DNA of 64,000 nucleotides from Trematomus loennbergii (Eukaryota; Chordata; Actinopteri; Perciformes; Nototheniidae). The stretch's first letter is position 1, and the number at the start of each line of letters is the position of its first letter. The translations under genes and the position numbers were made by a program. Shown here in pieces: positions 36,815 to 48,542 of the stretch. The DNA lies in the NCBI GenBank assembly GCA_012861695.1, contig JAAOOA010000434.1, positions 275,043 through 339,042 on the forward strand, given 5' to 3'. The notes under the pieces are model-generated. The model was not told where the DNA came from, searched no databases, and saw only the letters and a program-made list of their open reading frames with translations.

Positions 36815-37567
36815 CGCCGCGTTCACACCGGAGTACTTTTCCCACAATAGTTAATCAGAACTACGATATATTTGCGTTCACACCAAAAAGCCCCAGGAAC
36901 TAAATTAGTTCATCAGAACCATTTTTACCCGCTTTTCAGTCCTTCGTGGGAGAAAAAGGTTCATATGTCTGATTGGCTGGGAGGAATGCAAACCACGCCC
37001 CGTAAAACTCCCAAAAACGTTTGTGAAGCCGCCATTTTATTTGCTCGCATTAAAAATCTTAGCGCAGCGCACCAACGAAGAGATTACCTTTGTGAAAGCA
37101 GCTATGGCAACACCAAATAAATCAGCGGAGCGGTGGAGTGATGATGTGTCGGCGCTTCTGGAGATTTACTCGGACGGGATCCAGAAGCTTCTACTGAAGG
37201 CAGTTTCCGTTGCACAGCAAAGTTAGCCGACCTGGGAACCGTCCACAGCGCAAAGTCATGCCGGGACGACGACGAAGGTAAAATAAACTACATGCACTGC
37301 ACTGTTTTAATCTGCACAATACTGGTCTCAGATGTACTTTTATTTGCTCAGTAGATCGAGCTAGCCATGCTAGCTGAACTGACTAACACTGTTAGCAGGC
37401 CGACTCCAAGCTGGCTAACAACATCTAGCTAGCTAGCTAGCTATTCTCAGCCGCTATGAAAACGTTTTGACTTGTGAATAAGTGTGCAATGTTCTGTAAT
37501 TTGCTTCACTAACTCATGGCACTAATCGTGTGTTTCAGGCGAGGTGTTTCTCTCTGGATTGGAAACT
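36815..37567. mobile_element. PIF/Harbinger copy C, 5' half (split element)
   Basis: Starts CGCCGCGTTCACACC and follows copy A closely to GGATTGGAAACT. The copy A sequence continues from the same point at 48309 (AGTGAGCTTTCCCC), so 36815-37567 and 48309-50548 are the two halves of one element. They are separated by 10.7 kb flanked by AAACT (37563-37567, 48304-48308). Confidence 0.75.
37104..37226 (+). pseudogene. Myb/SANT-like Harbinger protein, N-terminal exon (copy C)
   Basis: Forty codons from ATG: ERWSDDVSALLEIYSDGIQK, then LLLKAVSVAQQS and TAG. This is the cleanest version of this exon in the window and shows the start that copy A has lost. Two or three residues are missing after WSD and YSED compared with copy A. 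Its downstream exon is at 49649, beyond the 10.7-kb insertion. Confidence 0.6.
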
Positions 37568-38177
37568 GTAGATATTTGTTGATTCTCTCGCCTCCAGGTG
37601 AGGAGCTTAAAATAAAGAGACTATTGGAGTCTCTGAAAAGGTTCAAATGGGTACTTCAATTAAATAGCGTGGTAATGAAACTGTTAGGTAGCGTGGAAAA
37701 AGGTAGGACCCAAATGCAGACTACAAAAAGGAAAAAGGTCTATAAACAAAAACGAGCTTTATTACAAAAGCTGATGACAAAAACATGACTTGAAACAAAA
37801 CGAAAGCACAAGGAAAAAACATTTACCGAAAGACTGACCGTGACTGAACATGGAGGGAGACAGGAAAAACCAACAATGAACCGACAAGGCACACAGGGGA
37901 AGACAAGACTAAATACAGAGAGGGGTAATCACAAGACAAGACACAGCTGGGGTAAGGGAGGCAGAAACACAAGGGCAACAGTGAACACAATCAGACACAC
38001 CAGGGAAACTAACGACAGGAAGGCAAACACAGGAAGAAGGAACAGAGAAGACACAAGGAGGAAAACATTTCAAAACAAAGGTGGAAAATGAAAACATAAA
38101 TACAAACCGTAACAGAACCCCCCCCTCAAGGGACGGATTCCAGACGTCCCAAGAAAACCCCAAAAAGTCCAAAACCT

Positions 38178-40330
38178 CTAGTAGGGTGGGCGGAGGGGGC
38201 CCGGAGGAGGGACGCACAACCAGGACCAAAAGGGTGGGTGGAGGGGGTCCGGAGGACGGGCCCGGAAGGGGTCCCGGCGGACGGCCCGGGGGCAAGGCAG
38301 AGTCCAAAAAGGGGCGAAGGCCACAGCGGGCGAACTCAGGGGCCCGGGCATGAGAGCGAAGGCAGTGGCTGGAAGAGTCAGGAGGCCGGCTCCAGGGCGA
38401 AGACCACGGCTGGGGAACTCAAGGGGCCGGGCTCGAGGGCGAAGACCGCGGCTGGGGAACTCAGGAGGCCGGGCTCGAGGGCGAAGACCGCGGCACTCAG
38501 GGGGCCGGGCTCGAGGGCGAACAAGAAGGCGGCGACGGGACAGCTCCGGAGGACGGGCAGGAAGGCGCTGACGGGACAGCTCCGGAGGCCGGGCAGGAAG
38601 GTGCTGACGGGACAACTCCGGAGGACGGGCAGGAAGGCATGACGGGACAGCTCCGGAGGATGGGCAGGAAGGCGCCGACGGGACAGCACCGGAGGCCAGG
38701 CAGGAAGGCGCTGACGGGACAGCTCCGGAGGCCGGGCTCGAAGGCGCTGACGGGACTCCGTAGGCCGGGCTCGAAGGTGCTGACGGGACAACTCCGGAGG
38801 ACGGGCAGGACCCAGTATCGGCCGGACAGGAACCGGAGCCGACGGGACAGGCGTAGACGGGATCCTGAACATGACATGGGCTGGTGTCAATGGACCCCGG
38901 ATGGAGCAAGGGCTGGTGTCGACTGGACCCCCAACCGAACAGGACACAGAGTTGGCAGGACCCCCGGTGGAACAGGTGTCGGCGGGACCTCCACAGGACA
39001 GGACACAGAGTTGGCAGGAACCCCGGCGGTACAGGTGTCGGCAGGACCCCAACAGAACAGAACATGGAGCTGGCAGGACCCCGGCGGGACAGGTGTCGGC
39101 GGGACCCCCAACAGGACAGGATATGGTGTAGGCAGGAAATCTGGCGGAGCAGGTGTCGGCGGGACCCCCAACAGGACAGGATCTGGTGTTGGCAGGAAAC
39201 CCGGCGGAGCAGTAGTCGGCGGGACCCCCAACGGGACAGGACATGGGGTTGGCAGGACCCACAGCGGAACAGGTGTCGGCAGGACCCCCAACGATACTGG
39301 ACGTGGAGTTGGCAGGACCCTCATCGGAACCCCCAACGGCACAGGACATAGGGTTGGCAAGACCCACCCGGCAGAAGAGTAGTCGGCGGGACCCCCAATG
39401 GGACAGGACATGGAGTTGGCAAGACCCCCGCAGGAGAGTAGTCGGCGGGACCTCCAACAGCACAGGACATAGGATTGGCAGGACCCCCGGCAGAAGAGTA
39501 GTCGGCGGGACCCCCAACGGGACAGGACATAGATTGGCAAGACCCCCGGCAGAAGAGTAGTCGGCGGGACCTCCAACGGCACAGGACATAGGGTTGGCAG
39601 GACCCCCGGCAGAAGAGTAGTCGGCGGACCTCCAACGGTACAGGACATGGGGTAGGAGTCGGCCGTAGAGCCAACAGGACACGGGGGGCTGGAGTCGGCC
39701 GGACCACCGACAGACACGAGGGGCTGGAGTGGGCCGAACCACTGACAAAACACGGGGGGCTGGCGTCGGCCGGGGAGCCAGTACTGGAGCAGAAACTGAA
39801 GCCGGAACCATGGCTGCTGGGGCCGGAACTGGGCCGGAACCATGGCTGCTGGGGCCAGAACTGGGGCTGAAACCATGGCTGCTGGGGCTGGAACAATGGC
39901 TGCTGGGGTCAGATCTGGAGCTGGAACCATGGCTGCTGGGGCCAGAACTGGGGCTGGAACCATGGCTTCTGGGACCAGAACTGGGGCTGAAACCATGGCT
40001 GCTGGGGCACGGGCTGGAATCCTGGCCCTGCGTCTCTTAGAGGCCTTTTGGAGACGCCGTGGACCTCCAACAGGACAGTAGTCGGATCCCAGGAAAGGGT
40101 TAGAGGCTTGAGAAAAGCTTCCAGGACTACATGTAAAATGTTGTAGCCACTCAGGCAACAAACCCCTGAGCCAGGGCTTGCGAGCAACCTCCTGGCGTGC
40201 CTCCTTCAAAGCAGCCACTCTACCCCGTATAGATGTGGCGTCATACCAGGTATAAAAAAGGTACTCTAGAGTACCCAAGACGTTCCGCCTGTAGCAACAA
40301 AAAATCAGAGTCTGCCGAGTCCAATTCTGG
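38178..40330 (-). CDS. Proline-rich repeat protein of the LTR element
   Basis: Just inside the 5' LTR an ATG at about 40337 opens MNRPELDSADSDFLLLQAER. One frame change later it continues from 40278 with RGRVAALKEARQEVARKPWL, a charged helical segment, then LPEWLQHF. Three tandem repeat blocks follow: about 10-11-residue units of the AAMVPAPVLAP type (39780-40010), about 20-residue units like VGGPADTCSAGVLPTPCP (38960-39660) and 12-13-residue units like RSCPVSAFLPGL (38390-38800). The long frame 40278-38887 (463 codons) then passes into other frames by single indels. The N-terminal segment may be a reduced gag; the repeat part resembles nothing enzymatic. The plus-strand open frames here are mirror products of the repeats. 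Confidence 0.5.
38390..40010. repeat. Three GC-rich minisatellite blocks
   Basis: Units of about 36-39 bases (GGGACAGCTCCGGAGG, 38390-38800), about 60 bases (GTCGGCGGGACCCCCAAC, 38960-39660) and about 30-33 bases (AACCATGGCTGCTGGGG, 39780-40010) lie in the coding part of the LTR element. All unit lengths are near multiples of three, as expected if coding sequence constrained their growth. Confidence 0.9.
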
Positions 40331-40780
40331 TCGGTTCATTCTGTTAGGTAGCGTGGAAAAAGGTAGGACCCAAATGCAGACTACAAAAAGGAAAAAGGTC
40401 TATAAACAAAAACGAGCTTTATTACAAAAGCTGATGACAAAAAACATGACTTGAAACAAAACGAAAGCACAAGGAAAAAACATTTACCGAAAGACTGACC
40501 GTGACTGACATGGAGGGAGACAGGAAAAACCAACAATGAACCGACAAGGCACACAGGGGAAGACAAGACTAAATACAGAGAGGGGTAATCACAAGACAAG
40601 ACACAGCTGGGGAAGGGAGGCAGAAACACAAGGGCAACAGGTGAACACAATCAGACACACCAGGGAAACTAACGACAGGAAGGCAAACACAGGAAGAAGG
40701 AACAGAGAAGACACAAGGAGGAAAACATTTCAAAACAAAGGTGGAAAATGAAAACATAAATACAAAACCGTAACAGAAAC

Positions 40781-41497
40781 AAGCAAAAGGTAAGAGGAGA
40801 CAAAGCGACGTTGTCTCGATGTTGCAGCGTTGAAAAGAGACCGAGCAACCGTCCTCAGTCAGCTTTATCTCCTCCGTAGCCTCATCTCAATACCCCTCCT
40901 CGACTCCTCCTTTCCCTCACTCGCGTCCCTTCCTTGCGTCTTAGCTCCGCCTCCGTAAGATGCGAGCGAGAGACACGAGGAGGTAACGCGAGGACAGAGG
41001 AGTCCTCAGGTATTAATTGGGATGTCCTCGTTCACTCAAACGTCACTCTTAAACGACGTCTGTTAATGATGTCATGTGCACAGCTGTATCCCCTCTCATC
41101 GGGCTTAACTGAATAACCCTTTAGAACCGGCCCATTTGTTGTTAAATATGTATTTAAATGATGAATCTTTCTCTTGTTAGTCAAGGAATTCAATGTATGA
41201 TGGTTGGTCCTGCTTTTGTGTTCCGTTTTGGTGTAAATGTACATTTCAATAAAATTATAATAATAATGTGAAAGCCTTTACTCTGAACATGTGTGTCCTG
41301 TAGATCCCCACATTCACCACAAACCCACATTCAGGACTGTGCATGTTAAATAATTTAACTACTCAATATTTTAACACAAAACAAAACAAATAATTGTTAT
41401 TTATCAAGATCTAGCCATTTCTGAAATAGCTTTCTTAATAGCTATGTTTTAGTGACGTTCAAGATCATTAAACATGACTTAAATTGTTAGCCTAACC
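40781..41497. repeat. Intergenic with CTCCTCGACTCCTCC repeat
   Basis: AGCCTCATCTCAATACCCCT (40880) and the following CTCCTCGACTCCTCC recur inverted at 45720-45760 and in direct orientation at 45620-45640. This suggests terminal parts of one dispersed element. The rest is AT-rich with no gene. Confidence 0.4.
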
Positions 41498-41501
41498 TTA
41501 A

Positions 41502-42672
41502 CCTCTTAAGCACGGCGGTCCCCCCATTGGACCCCTCCCACCGTTTTGTTTTCGAGATAATGTCTCAGGGCTTCTTAACATTTATGAAACTATTAATGTG
41601 TAGCACCAGATTAACGGGAAGAATCTCAGCTAACTGAAGATATGAACCATTTTTACCAAAACAAAACACAAGTCTCATAAGAAGGGTCTAAATGACCCCT
41701 GAGCGAAAAAATTCTAACGCACTGCAGCACACAATTCAAGATAAAGATACCCTTATTACTTATCGTAGCTGCACATACAATATAGCCTATTAAAGCTGAG
41801 ATTCCACTGATTATTTAGGTATAGTATCATCACTGAGCGATCCGAACTTGCGACAGGGGAAGCAAACACAGACATCACAACACGTACCTTTACGGAGCTT
41901 TTACGGCAGATCGTCTCACCGTAGCTGTCAATTAGGTCAAAAGACGTGTTCAATGGCATTAAAACGAAAAAAAAAAAATCTACAACTGTTGATCCATAGG
42001 TTGATAATGTACCTGTGCCTTTAAAAAAATTATTTATAATCCATAATTCCATTTTTATGTAAAAATCGGAGCGGAAAAGTTAGCTGCTAATGGTAGCCAC
42101 CAGAGTGTATGCAGCTTCCGTTTTGGTAACGCGTCACTCTCACTCCTTATTTGTTAACGTTTTGGTGTGTATATAACTTTCCCTCGATTCCATTGGCTCT
42201 AGCGGTTATAAAGAGATTTCATTCATCAAAATCGAGCAAGGGGGCCAGAGATAGGTCAAATCCACCCAAATGACCCCAGAAGGGGGGTTTTTGGCTAAAT
42301 CTCTCTAAAAAGGTCAAATTTCACTTGTTTTGCATCAATCTTGATACAGGGTACTTATTATATGTTGTACTTTGGATTCCTAAAGCTTTTAGTCTACTAA
42401 CCCATCATCCAAGGGTAGTTTTTACTATCTGTAAAAAAGAATTTTTGGACGGACAGGATTTACAGTTTTTACTATGTAAAATCTGAAATGTCTTTCAAAT
42501 AAAAAACATCTATATTGATTCTGACTTTTCTACATCCAACTCACAGGTTTATCATTACTTTGAGAATAAAGATTATTAATTTAACCCTTTTAGAAGGGAA
42601 GATATGGTCAGTTGTTCTGGGAATGTCATTTTCGAGCCTGAGACCTGAAAAACAGGCTCAGGGCTTAAGAGG
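41502..42672. mobile_element. piggyBac-like non-autonomous element
   Basis: CCTCTTAAGC and GCTTAAGAGG termini are flanked by TTAA (41498-41501, 42673-42676). TTAA targets with CC-starting termini fit piggyBac. A related fragment lies inverted at 44660-45235, and an end fragment at 48903-48960. 1171 bp; no transposase. Confidence 0.75.
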
Positions 42673-43455
42673 TTAAGAAATGAATTGCACATAATAATTC
42701 CCACGGAGCTGTGAGCACTTATACATTTATGTGACGCTTTTCCACTCATTCTTCCAGTTCTCCGTTTTCCTCTCTTGAAATCGACCAGCTGTGAAGGTGG
42801 GGGGGGGCTTTTATACGCGAGTAGTGAAAACACTTCCGCGTAGTGAAACACTTCCGCGTAGTCTGCTCTCGTGTATCCCAAGCCCCCAGGAAGTGCGCCG
42901 GACTCAGATGAAAATATTCGTGGTGGCCAAACGGCGGTACTACACTTCCTTTTGGTTGCCAGGCCCGGAAACACTTTTTCCCATTGACTTACATGGGGAA
43001 AGAGTGGTCTGTAAATCGTTGGATAATTTTTTTTAAACTAAATAAACTACCCAGTATGAACACTTGTATAGCCCTTATTAAAAACATTCGTTCCTCAAGT
43101 TGTAAAAATGTGCTAATAACGTTATTCTGTGAGTTATTTCCCTCTGCATTATGAACGCGCATCTAACCCACGGGACCGCGCCGCCCGGCACGTTCATGTT
43201 ACGTGTTCAGCACTACATGCGTTTATCTTTACCCATGGATGTACAATAAGAACGGACCCATATCGCCTTACTGCCAGCCCACGGAGCTGTAATAATGGAT
43301 ATATTGCACATGTTTGCTGTAATTCATCATTTGTAAAATATTATACTACATGGGCTGTATGATTAAATCTTGTACCGTAAATGTTGTATTAAATAAAGTT
43401 AATATTACCGACGTAGATTAACGTCCCTGTAGCTTCTTATTGCACTAAGAAGCTT

Positions 43456-43521
43456 ATTGCACTGTATATATATATATATATACATATATATACATATATA
43501 TATACATATGTATATATATAC

Positions 43522-43553
<32 letters not shown>

Positions 43554-43597
43554 ATATATACATATACATATACATATATATACACATATATATATAC

Positions 43598-43642
<45 letters not shown>

Positions 43643-43834
43643 CATATACATATACTATATACATATATATATACATATATATATACATATATATATACAT
43701 ATATATATACATATATATATATGTAATATATATGTATATGTATATATGTATATATATGTATATATATGTATATATATATATATATATGTTATATATATAT
43801 ACATACATATATATATATATATATACAGTGCAAT
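43456..43834. repeat. TA-rich foldback
   Basis: ATTGCACTG (43456) and its inverse CAGTGCAAT (43826-43834) bound about 360 bases made of CATATATA units that switch to TATATATG units near 43724. The whole can fold into a long hairpin. Open frames of Tyr/Ile codons are artefacts. Confidence 0.9.
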
Positions 43835-44267
43835 AATTCTTTCATGCTAAATGAAGCTCTGTTGCTTGGATATCACTAGATCTTGTTACAGCGTAATATA
43901 AATGTACATAACGATTGATGTGTAAATTAGCATAATTACTAGCTAACTGCTAGCTGCTAACTGCCACCTCGTTAATATCAAATCTATCATAACAATCCAT
44001 TACCATGCTGTCATGAACGTGCGGTGCTGTTACGTGTACGCAAATTGACGTGCTTGATGTGAACGAGCATTTTGGGGAGCATGGTTAAAGTTGCGCATGC
44101 GCTATGAGCGCACATACGGGTACTTCTCAGGCATGCCGGGTAATCTGTGACGTTTCGCTCTCTCAAAAATTGGGCCATTTCATCATCATGCACGAATGAG
44201 CAACTCTCATAGGAATGAATGAGGCCCCGCCTCCCACGCTGTATCCAGTTCTTATTATACATCCATG

Positions 44268-45574
44268 CAGTGGCGGCCGGCCCATAGGGGCGCTAGGGGC
44301 ACCGCCCCCCATCTTCCCACATTAAAATATATAATATATATAAAAAATATATTTTTTATTTTTATTTTTAATAAACAAGGTAAATATTATATAATTGGTA
44401 TCAGTAAAATGTATAATCTACAATAAAATCTCGTTTAAAATTGTGTTACGATGTCTAAAGTTACTGATAAGTCACGTTTCCTGCCTGGCCTTGCCCGTGT
44501 ATCATTACTCCCTCTCGTCTGGGCGCTATGCACAGCGCCCAGACGAGAGTGCAGCAAGTGCAGCAGAAGCCAACTGTTGCTATCTTTAAACTATGCCAGG
44601 GCTCCTACGTGAGCGCCCGGTGCAGTCTGTGAGTTGTTTGGACTCGTATCCAAGGAGACAAAACAGGAAGCTGTCATACACTCTGGAAGCTACCATTAGC
44701 AGCTAATGAAAACTCCGTTTTTTACATAAAAATTGAATTATGGATCATCAATCATTTTTCAAAGTGACAGACACATTGGATTAACCTATGGATTAACCTT
44801 CAGCTGCCTTTTTCTCGTTTTTGATCAGAATTGTTATTCTGCAAAAGGTGAGCATATCTCCATGTTTTGCTACCTAAAGCTACGTCGTGTGATGTCTGTA
44901 TTTGCTTCCCCTGTCGCGAGTTCTGATCGATCAGTGATGATACTTATATTTCTAGAATATGTGGAATCTCAGTTTGTAAGCTTGTTTGTGCATATCCGAT
45001 AAGTATATCGATTGATTTATACCTAGAGTGCGTTAGCATTTTTTCGCTCAGGGCTCATTTAGACGCTTCTTGTGAGACTTGTGTTTTGTTTCGGTAAACA
45101 TGGTTCATATCATCAGTTAGATGCGTTTCCTCTGAGTAGGACACATGAATAGTTTTATTACATTTTAAGAAGCCCTGAGACACAGTTTCGTGAGAAAAAA
45201 ACGGGGGAAAAAAGCCCCTTAACAGGTTAAATGGGAATTAAATCAGTGTTCCCAAAGCCCCGTGTTCTGCAGTTTGTGTGGGCCGACTGTACTGTTGCAC
45301 AGTTTATGCTGTAGAAACTATGTCCAGGACAAGGTGTTTGGAAGTTTTGGAAGATTCATAGCTAACCACACTGAAGTTATGGAGGTATTGATCAGTCTTC
45401 TCATATTTTTAAGCCTCAAATTGTCCTTCTCCCCCTCTAACATCACCAGAAGTCATGATTTAAGGGTCTTTCTCCAAAAAAATTACCGGGGGAGCATCCC
45501 CCCGGACCCCTCTAGTATTGTTTGATCACCATTTCCACAGCCCCACCTAAAATATTTTCCACCAGCCGCCACTG
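44268..45574. mobile_element. hAT transposon with perfect TSD
   Basis: CAGTGGCGGCCGGCC (44268) and the right end CCAGCCGCCACTG (45562-45574) lie inside the 8-bp duplication CATCCATG (44260-44267, 45575-45582). Near the right end CCGGGGGAGCATCCCCCCGG (45486-45505) recalls the 3' part of hAT elements with TTF-type zinc-finger transposases. A piggyBac-like fragment is nested inside. No intact transposase. Confidence 0.92.
44660..45235. mobile_element. Inverted piggyBac-like fragment inside the hAT element
   Basis: Matches the inverse of about 41510-42120 of the element at 41502-42672 (shared AAGCCCTGAGACA and CAGTGATGATACTTATA-type stretches) and ends CCCCTTAACAGGTTAA at 45235. The other half is missing. 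Confidence 0.7.
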
Positions 45575-45597
45575 CATCCATGGTGTATCCTCCCTTT

Positions 45598-45775
45598 CGT
45601 CTCCTCCCGCACCCCTCCTCCCTCACCCCTCCTCGACTCCTCCGTGTGCATTTCAGCTATTGGGACGTCCTTCAAAATGGCGTGTCATGATCGATTTCCG
45701 GGTCAAGTCCCGGAGGAGGGGAAGAGAGGAGTCGAGGAGGGGTATTGAGATGAGGCTCGTGTCTCCTCCTCCGAG
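45598..45775. repeat. CT/GA-rich inverted repeat unit
   Basis: CACCCCTCCTCGACTCCTCC (45624-45643) and GAGGAGTCGAGGAGGGGTAT (45726-45745) form a local inverted repeat. The same motifs occur at 40862-41040. It lies between the hAT and the next TIR element. Confidence 0.45.
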
Positions 45776-45875
45776 TAGCATGAAGCTGCAGCGTTGGATA
45801 CTGCACTCTCAGGACCGCACTCCCAGGACCCTAGTTTTTCGTGACACTGCCACCTAGCGAGCAGGAGACCTGAAT

Positions 45876-47436
45876 ATGAATGACAACGCAGAGAGTGTGA
45901 GTAATGTGAAGTGCTTTTAAAGTTTTATTTGTTTAACATTAATAACAATTCCGGTGTCTTGAAATGAATTGTGATTAGCTAACATTAACTATGATAGTCT
46001 TAAGGCAATACAAACAAACATCTGTTAGCTTATGATAGCTTCTAACAGTATTAAAGGCACTAAAAACAATTATTCGTTAGCTATAGCTTTCGGTAAAAGC
46101 ATTATTAGCAAAAGCATTAGTTTCGTTAGCATATTTGATTATTTGTTTAATGAAACTGTAGCGTGATTTTGGCAAGCCCAACTAGGTGTCCTACATTAAT
46201 TGTTGATTTAATCACTAATTACAGTAAGAGTGTGAGTAATGTGAATCATGTTGTTTGTTTAAAGTTAACAACTATTCTGGTGTATTCAATTGGACAGCAA
46301 TACAAGCAACACGTGCTAAATGTCATCTGTTAGCCTATGATGACTCGCTGCAAAACCAACTGTTAGCCTTTTTGTTTATTTGTTTAATGAAACCGTATGT
46401 TATGGTTATGTTATTTAGCAGAGGCTTTTATCCAAAGTGACTCACAAAAAACATAAAATAACCATAATTAACATTAGAATATCAATACAAATAGTTACAT
46501 AGTCAGTTACATTACTTATTACATTTTTAACAGGGTAATTAGTCATCTGTAACCTACTACATTTAAAAAAAGTAAACTTCCCAACTCTGATCATTAATTA
46601 TAGTCAGCTAATTAATTAAACTTCAAAGGATGACAAAAGCATGTCAATATGATCTGTCTGTCCGCTACATTAAATCAGCAGTAGCCTAAGTTCTGTCTTC
46701 AGTGTAAATGCTTCTTTAATAGTCATTGTATTACTATTTGAATTCATTGTAAATAATCTTAACTGTGCTGACTGCCTGTTTACTGTTTATCAGACAGTCT
46801 CATAATTCTGACATGTTTTGCAATATTGCATGAGGTGTTTTAGTCAGTTATTATTATTCTCATGGAGCGTTTTGAAATACAAGGGTATGAAAGCCCTTAA
46901 CAATATGTGTGTTTTAATTTCAGTAACACTTTATTTTGAGGGTCACTTGTAGATTATCTACAATCTCTCAACAAACTCAGTAGCATGTCAATAGAACATC
47001 TGTTAGTTATATTAGGTTAACCATCTACAGATCAGTAGACCATCAGTAACAAGAGCTGTAAGACTCTGGATGGCAATATCTGTTGAGATTATTAATGCAT
47101 ATCAATTGTGCACCAATGCCTTAGCCTTTCCCTATGCAATACTTTAGATTACATCTTGTTCTTATTGTTTCAAAGGCATGGCCAAAGGTTTGCCTTCTGG
47201 ACTCTGGAGGCCAGAAGCTTGCTCGAGGGAACCCTTCAGCCAGTGTTCAGAGTGCCACGACAGAGTGCCAGAATGGATATCTCCCAGGAGAAGGTGGTCA
47301 ACAGCAGATTGAAGAATCCACAGTGTGGAAATTGTGCCCAATAAATGTATTCTGCACTGAAATGCCTCTCGGTCAAATTGCATGTTTATCTTTTGCAGCC
47401 TGGTGCATAAACACACTAACAGTTGTTTTTCAGTAA
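45876..47436 (+). CDS. Possible two-exon small gene in the TIR element
   Basis: Not recognised. ATG at 45876 gives MNDNAES and meets a donor AGT/GTGAGT (45896/45897). An acceptor TTTCAAAG at 47175 joins in phase to 86 codons beginning AWPKVCLLDSGGQKLARG and ending in TAA (47436). The second exon is open in all three frames over about 160 bases. One alternative frame ends in a TAA inside CAATAAA (47340), which could be its polyadenylation signal. The coding frame is therefore uncertain, and it may be only a transcribed exon. Confidence 0.2.
46398..46447. repeat. Short dispersed fish repeat motif
   Basis: TTTAGCAGAGGCTTTTATCC, then AAAGTGACT, resembles a 30-40-base motif widespread in fish genomes as SINE/LINE remnants. 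Only this fragment is present. Confidence 0.35.
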
Positions 47437-47945
47437 TCTAGCACCTCTTCAAAGACACATTTGATTTGATTTATTTTGAACGTGTAATACAATAAAAAAA
47501 TATATATAATAAATGTATGTCTACATACAATATACATTTACAATTATAAATAGATGATATCATTATTACTACAATATATATATATTTACGTTGTATGTCA
47601 AATTTGATAAGACAAATATAAAAGACTATCTTTTTACATCTGACATACAAAATACATTTGATATTAACAACAAATTGTTGTTGTAAAAAATAAATAAAAT
47701 AAACAATAATAAATATAATAATAATATAAAAACATATTTTCATGCATGTAAATGTCTACTTTTGCGATTTTCATGCATTTTTAGATGGTTAATAACAAGC
47801 ATTACAATGTCTACTTTTGCGGTCATCCAATCCGCTAGGTGGCGATGTTGCAAAACCACTAGGGTCCTGGAGTGCGGTCCTGAGAGTGCGGTCCTGAGAG
47901 TGCAGCCTCCGACGCTGCAGCTTCATACTATTGCCTCCTCTGGCT

Positions 47946-48303
47946 GTGATGAAGGGGGCCGCCCACCTTAGTCTTCAATGTCCGATATCGCGTAAAACAG
48001 AGGATTTCGATATTTTGTATTCATTGCTTACTTCCACACGCCTTTTCTCCTCCTTATCTCTTTCATTATTTTTTATTTAATGCATTATAACGGCTGTAAT
48101 AGTTACTTTCGTAATACCGGAAGTCAAGCTTACTGTTGGTATTCCGGAGACTTCTTCCGGAATAGCTTTTCAAAATAAACTTTAGCATCAACGTTAGCCA
48201 CAGGCGGATGCTAACCGGAAATGTTTTCACAATAAAACAGTTTTAAGCTTAGTCTATGTTTAAACTAAATTACATCATTAAACATTGATTTTAATTTCTT
48301 ACA
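47946..48303. other. End of the 10.7-kb insertion, no gene
   Basis: AT-rich; local inverted ACCGGAAG and CTTCCGG motifs at 48117 and 48153. No gene or RNA recognised. Confidence 0.45.
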
Positions 48304-48542
48304 AAACTAGTGAGCTTTCCCCTCCGGGATTAAACGAGATATAACGTTAGCAATTAGCATGCTAGCTGGACATAATGCTACCTCTGTGGCTACACTGAAT
48401 GAATAGAGAGGTAAAGAATAACTTACATTGTAGTTGCTATAATTTCATGTGTCATTTGCAACATTCATTCTACATGTTAATGGTAAAAGCTTAAACAGGT
48501 GCATGCCACAAAGACTGATGTTCTAATATTTTGCACATTTAA

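Larger units (their letters stand above)
37682..40775 (-). mobile_element. Non-autonomous LTR retrotransposon, recent
   Basis: Two LTRs (37682-38114 and 40342-40775) run TGTTACGG to CTACCTAACA on the minus strand and contain AATAAAGCTCG. They differ only by about five single-base indels. The target duplication GAAAC is perfect (37677-37681, 40776-40780). A purine tract GAGGGGGGGG lies just inside the 3' LTR (complement at 38117-38127). No TGG-type primer site follows the 5' LTR. The interior (2.2 kb) encodes only a gag-like start and a proline-rich repeat region; protease, RT and integrase are absent. Confidence 0.92.
43233..45583. mobile_element. MITE split by a hAT insertion
   Basis: CCATGGATGTACAATAAGAA (43233) is the inverse of TTCTTATTATACATCCATG before 44267. 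The last G of the right end is at 45583, after the hAT element inserted in the terminus itself. The interior includes the TA-rich foldback (43456-43834). No gene. Confidence 0.6.
45780..47945. mobile_element. TIR element with possible small spliced gene
   Basis: ATGAAGCTGCAGCG then CTGCACTCTCAGGACCGCAC at the left (45780-45860) are the inverse of 47828-47932 at the right, where the GCGGTCCTGAGAGT unit is doubled. 2.1 kb, AT-rich inside. A donor-bearing first exon and a 3' exon lie within it (listed separately). No transposase recognised. Confidence 0.65.

Noticed and set aside
38081..40187. Arg/Gly-rich open frames on the plus strand
   Set aside because: They run antisense to the LTR element and mirror the GC-rich minisatellites; LTR orientation, purine tract and polyadenylation signals all point to the minus strand.
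43405..43808. Long Tyr/Ile-rich open frames on both strands
   Set aside because: Product of the TA-rich foldback, which lacks stop codons in several frames.
44395..45857. Open frames between 44395 and 45857
   Set aside because: They fall across hAT and piggyBac-like sequence and the CT-rich inverted repeat; no transposase motif can be read.
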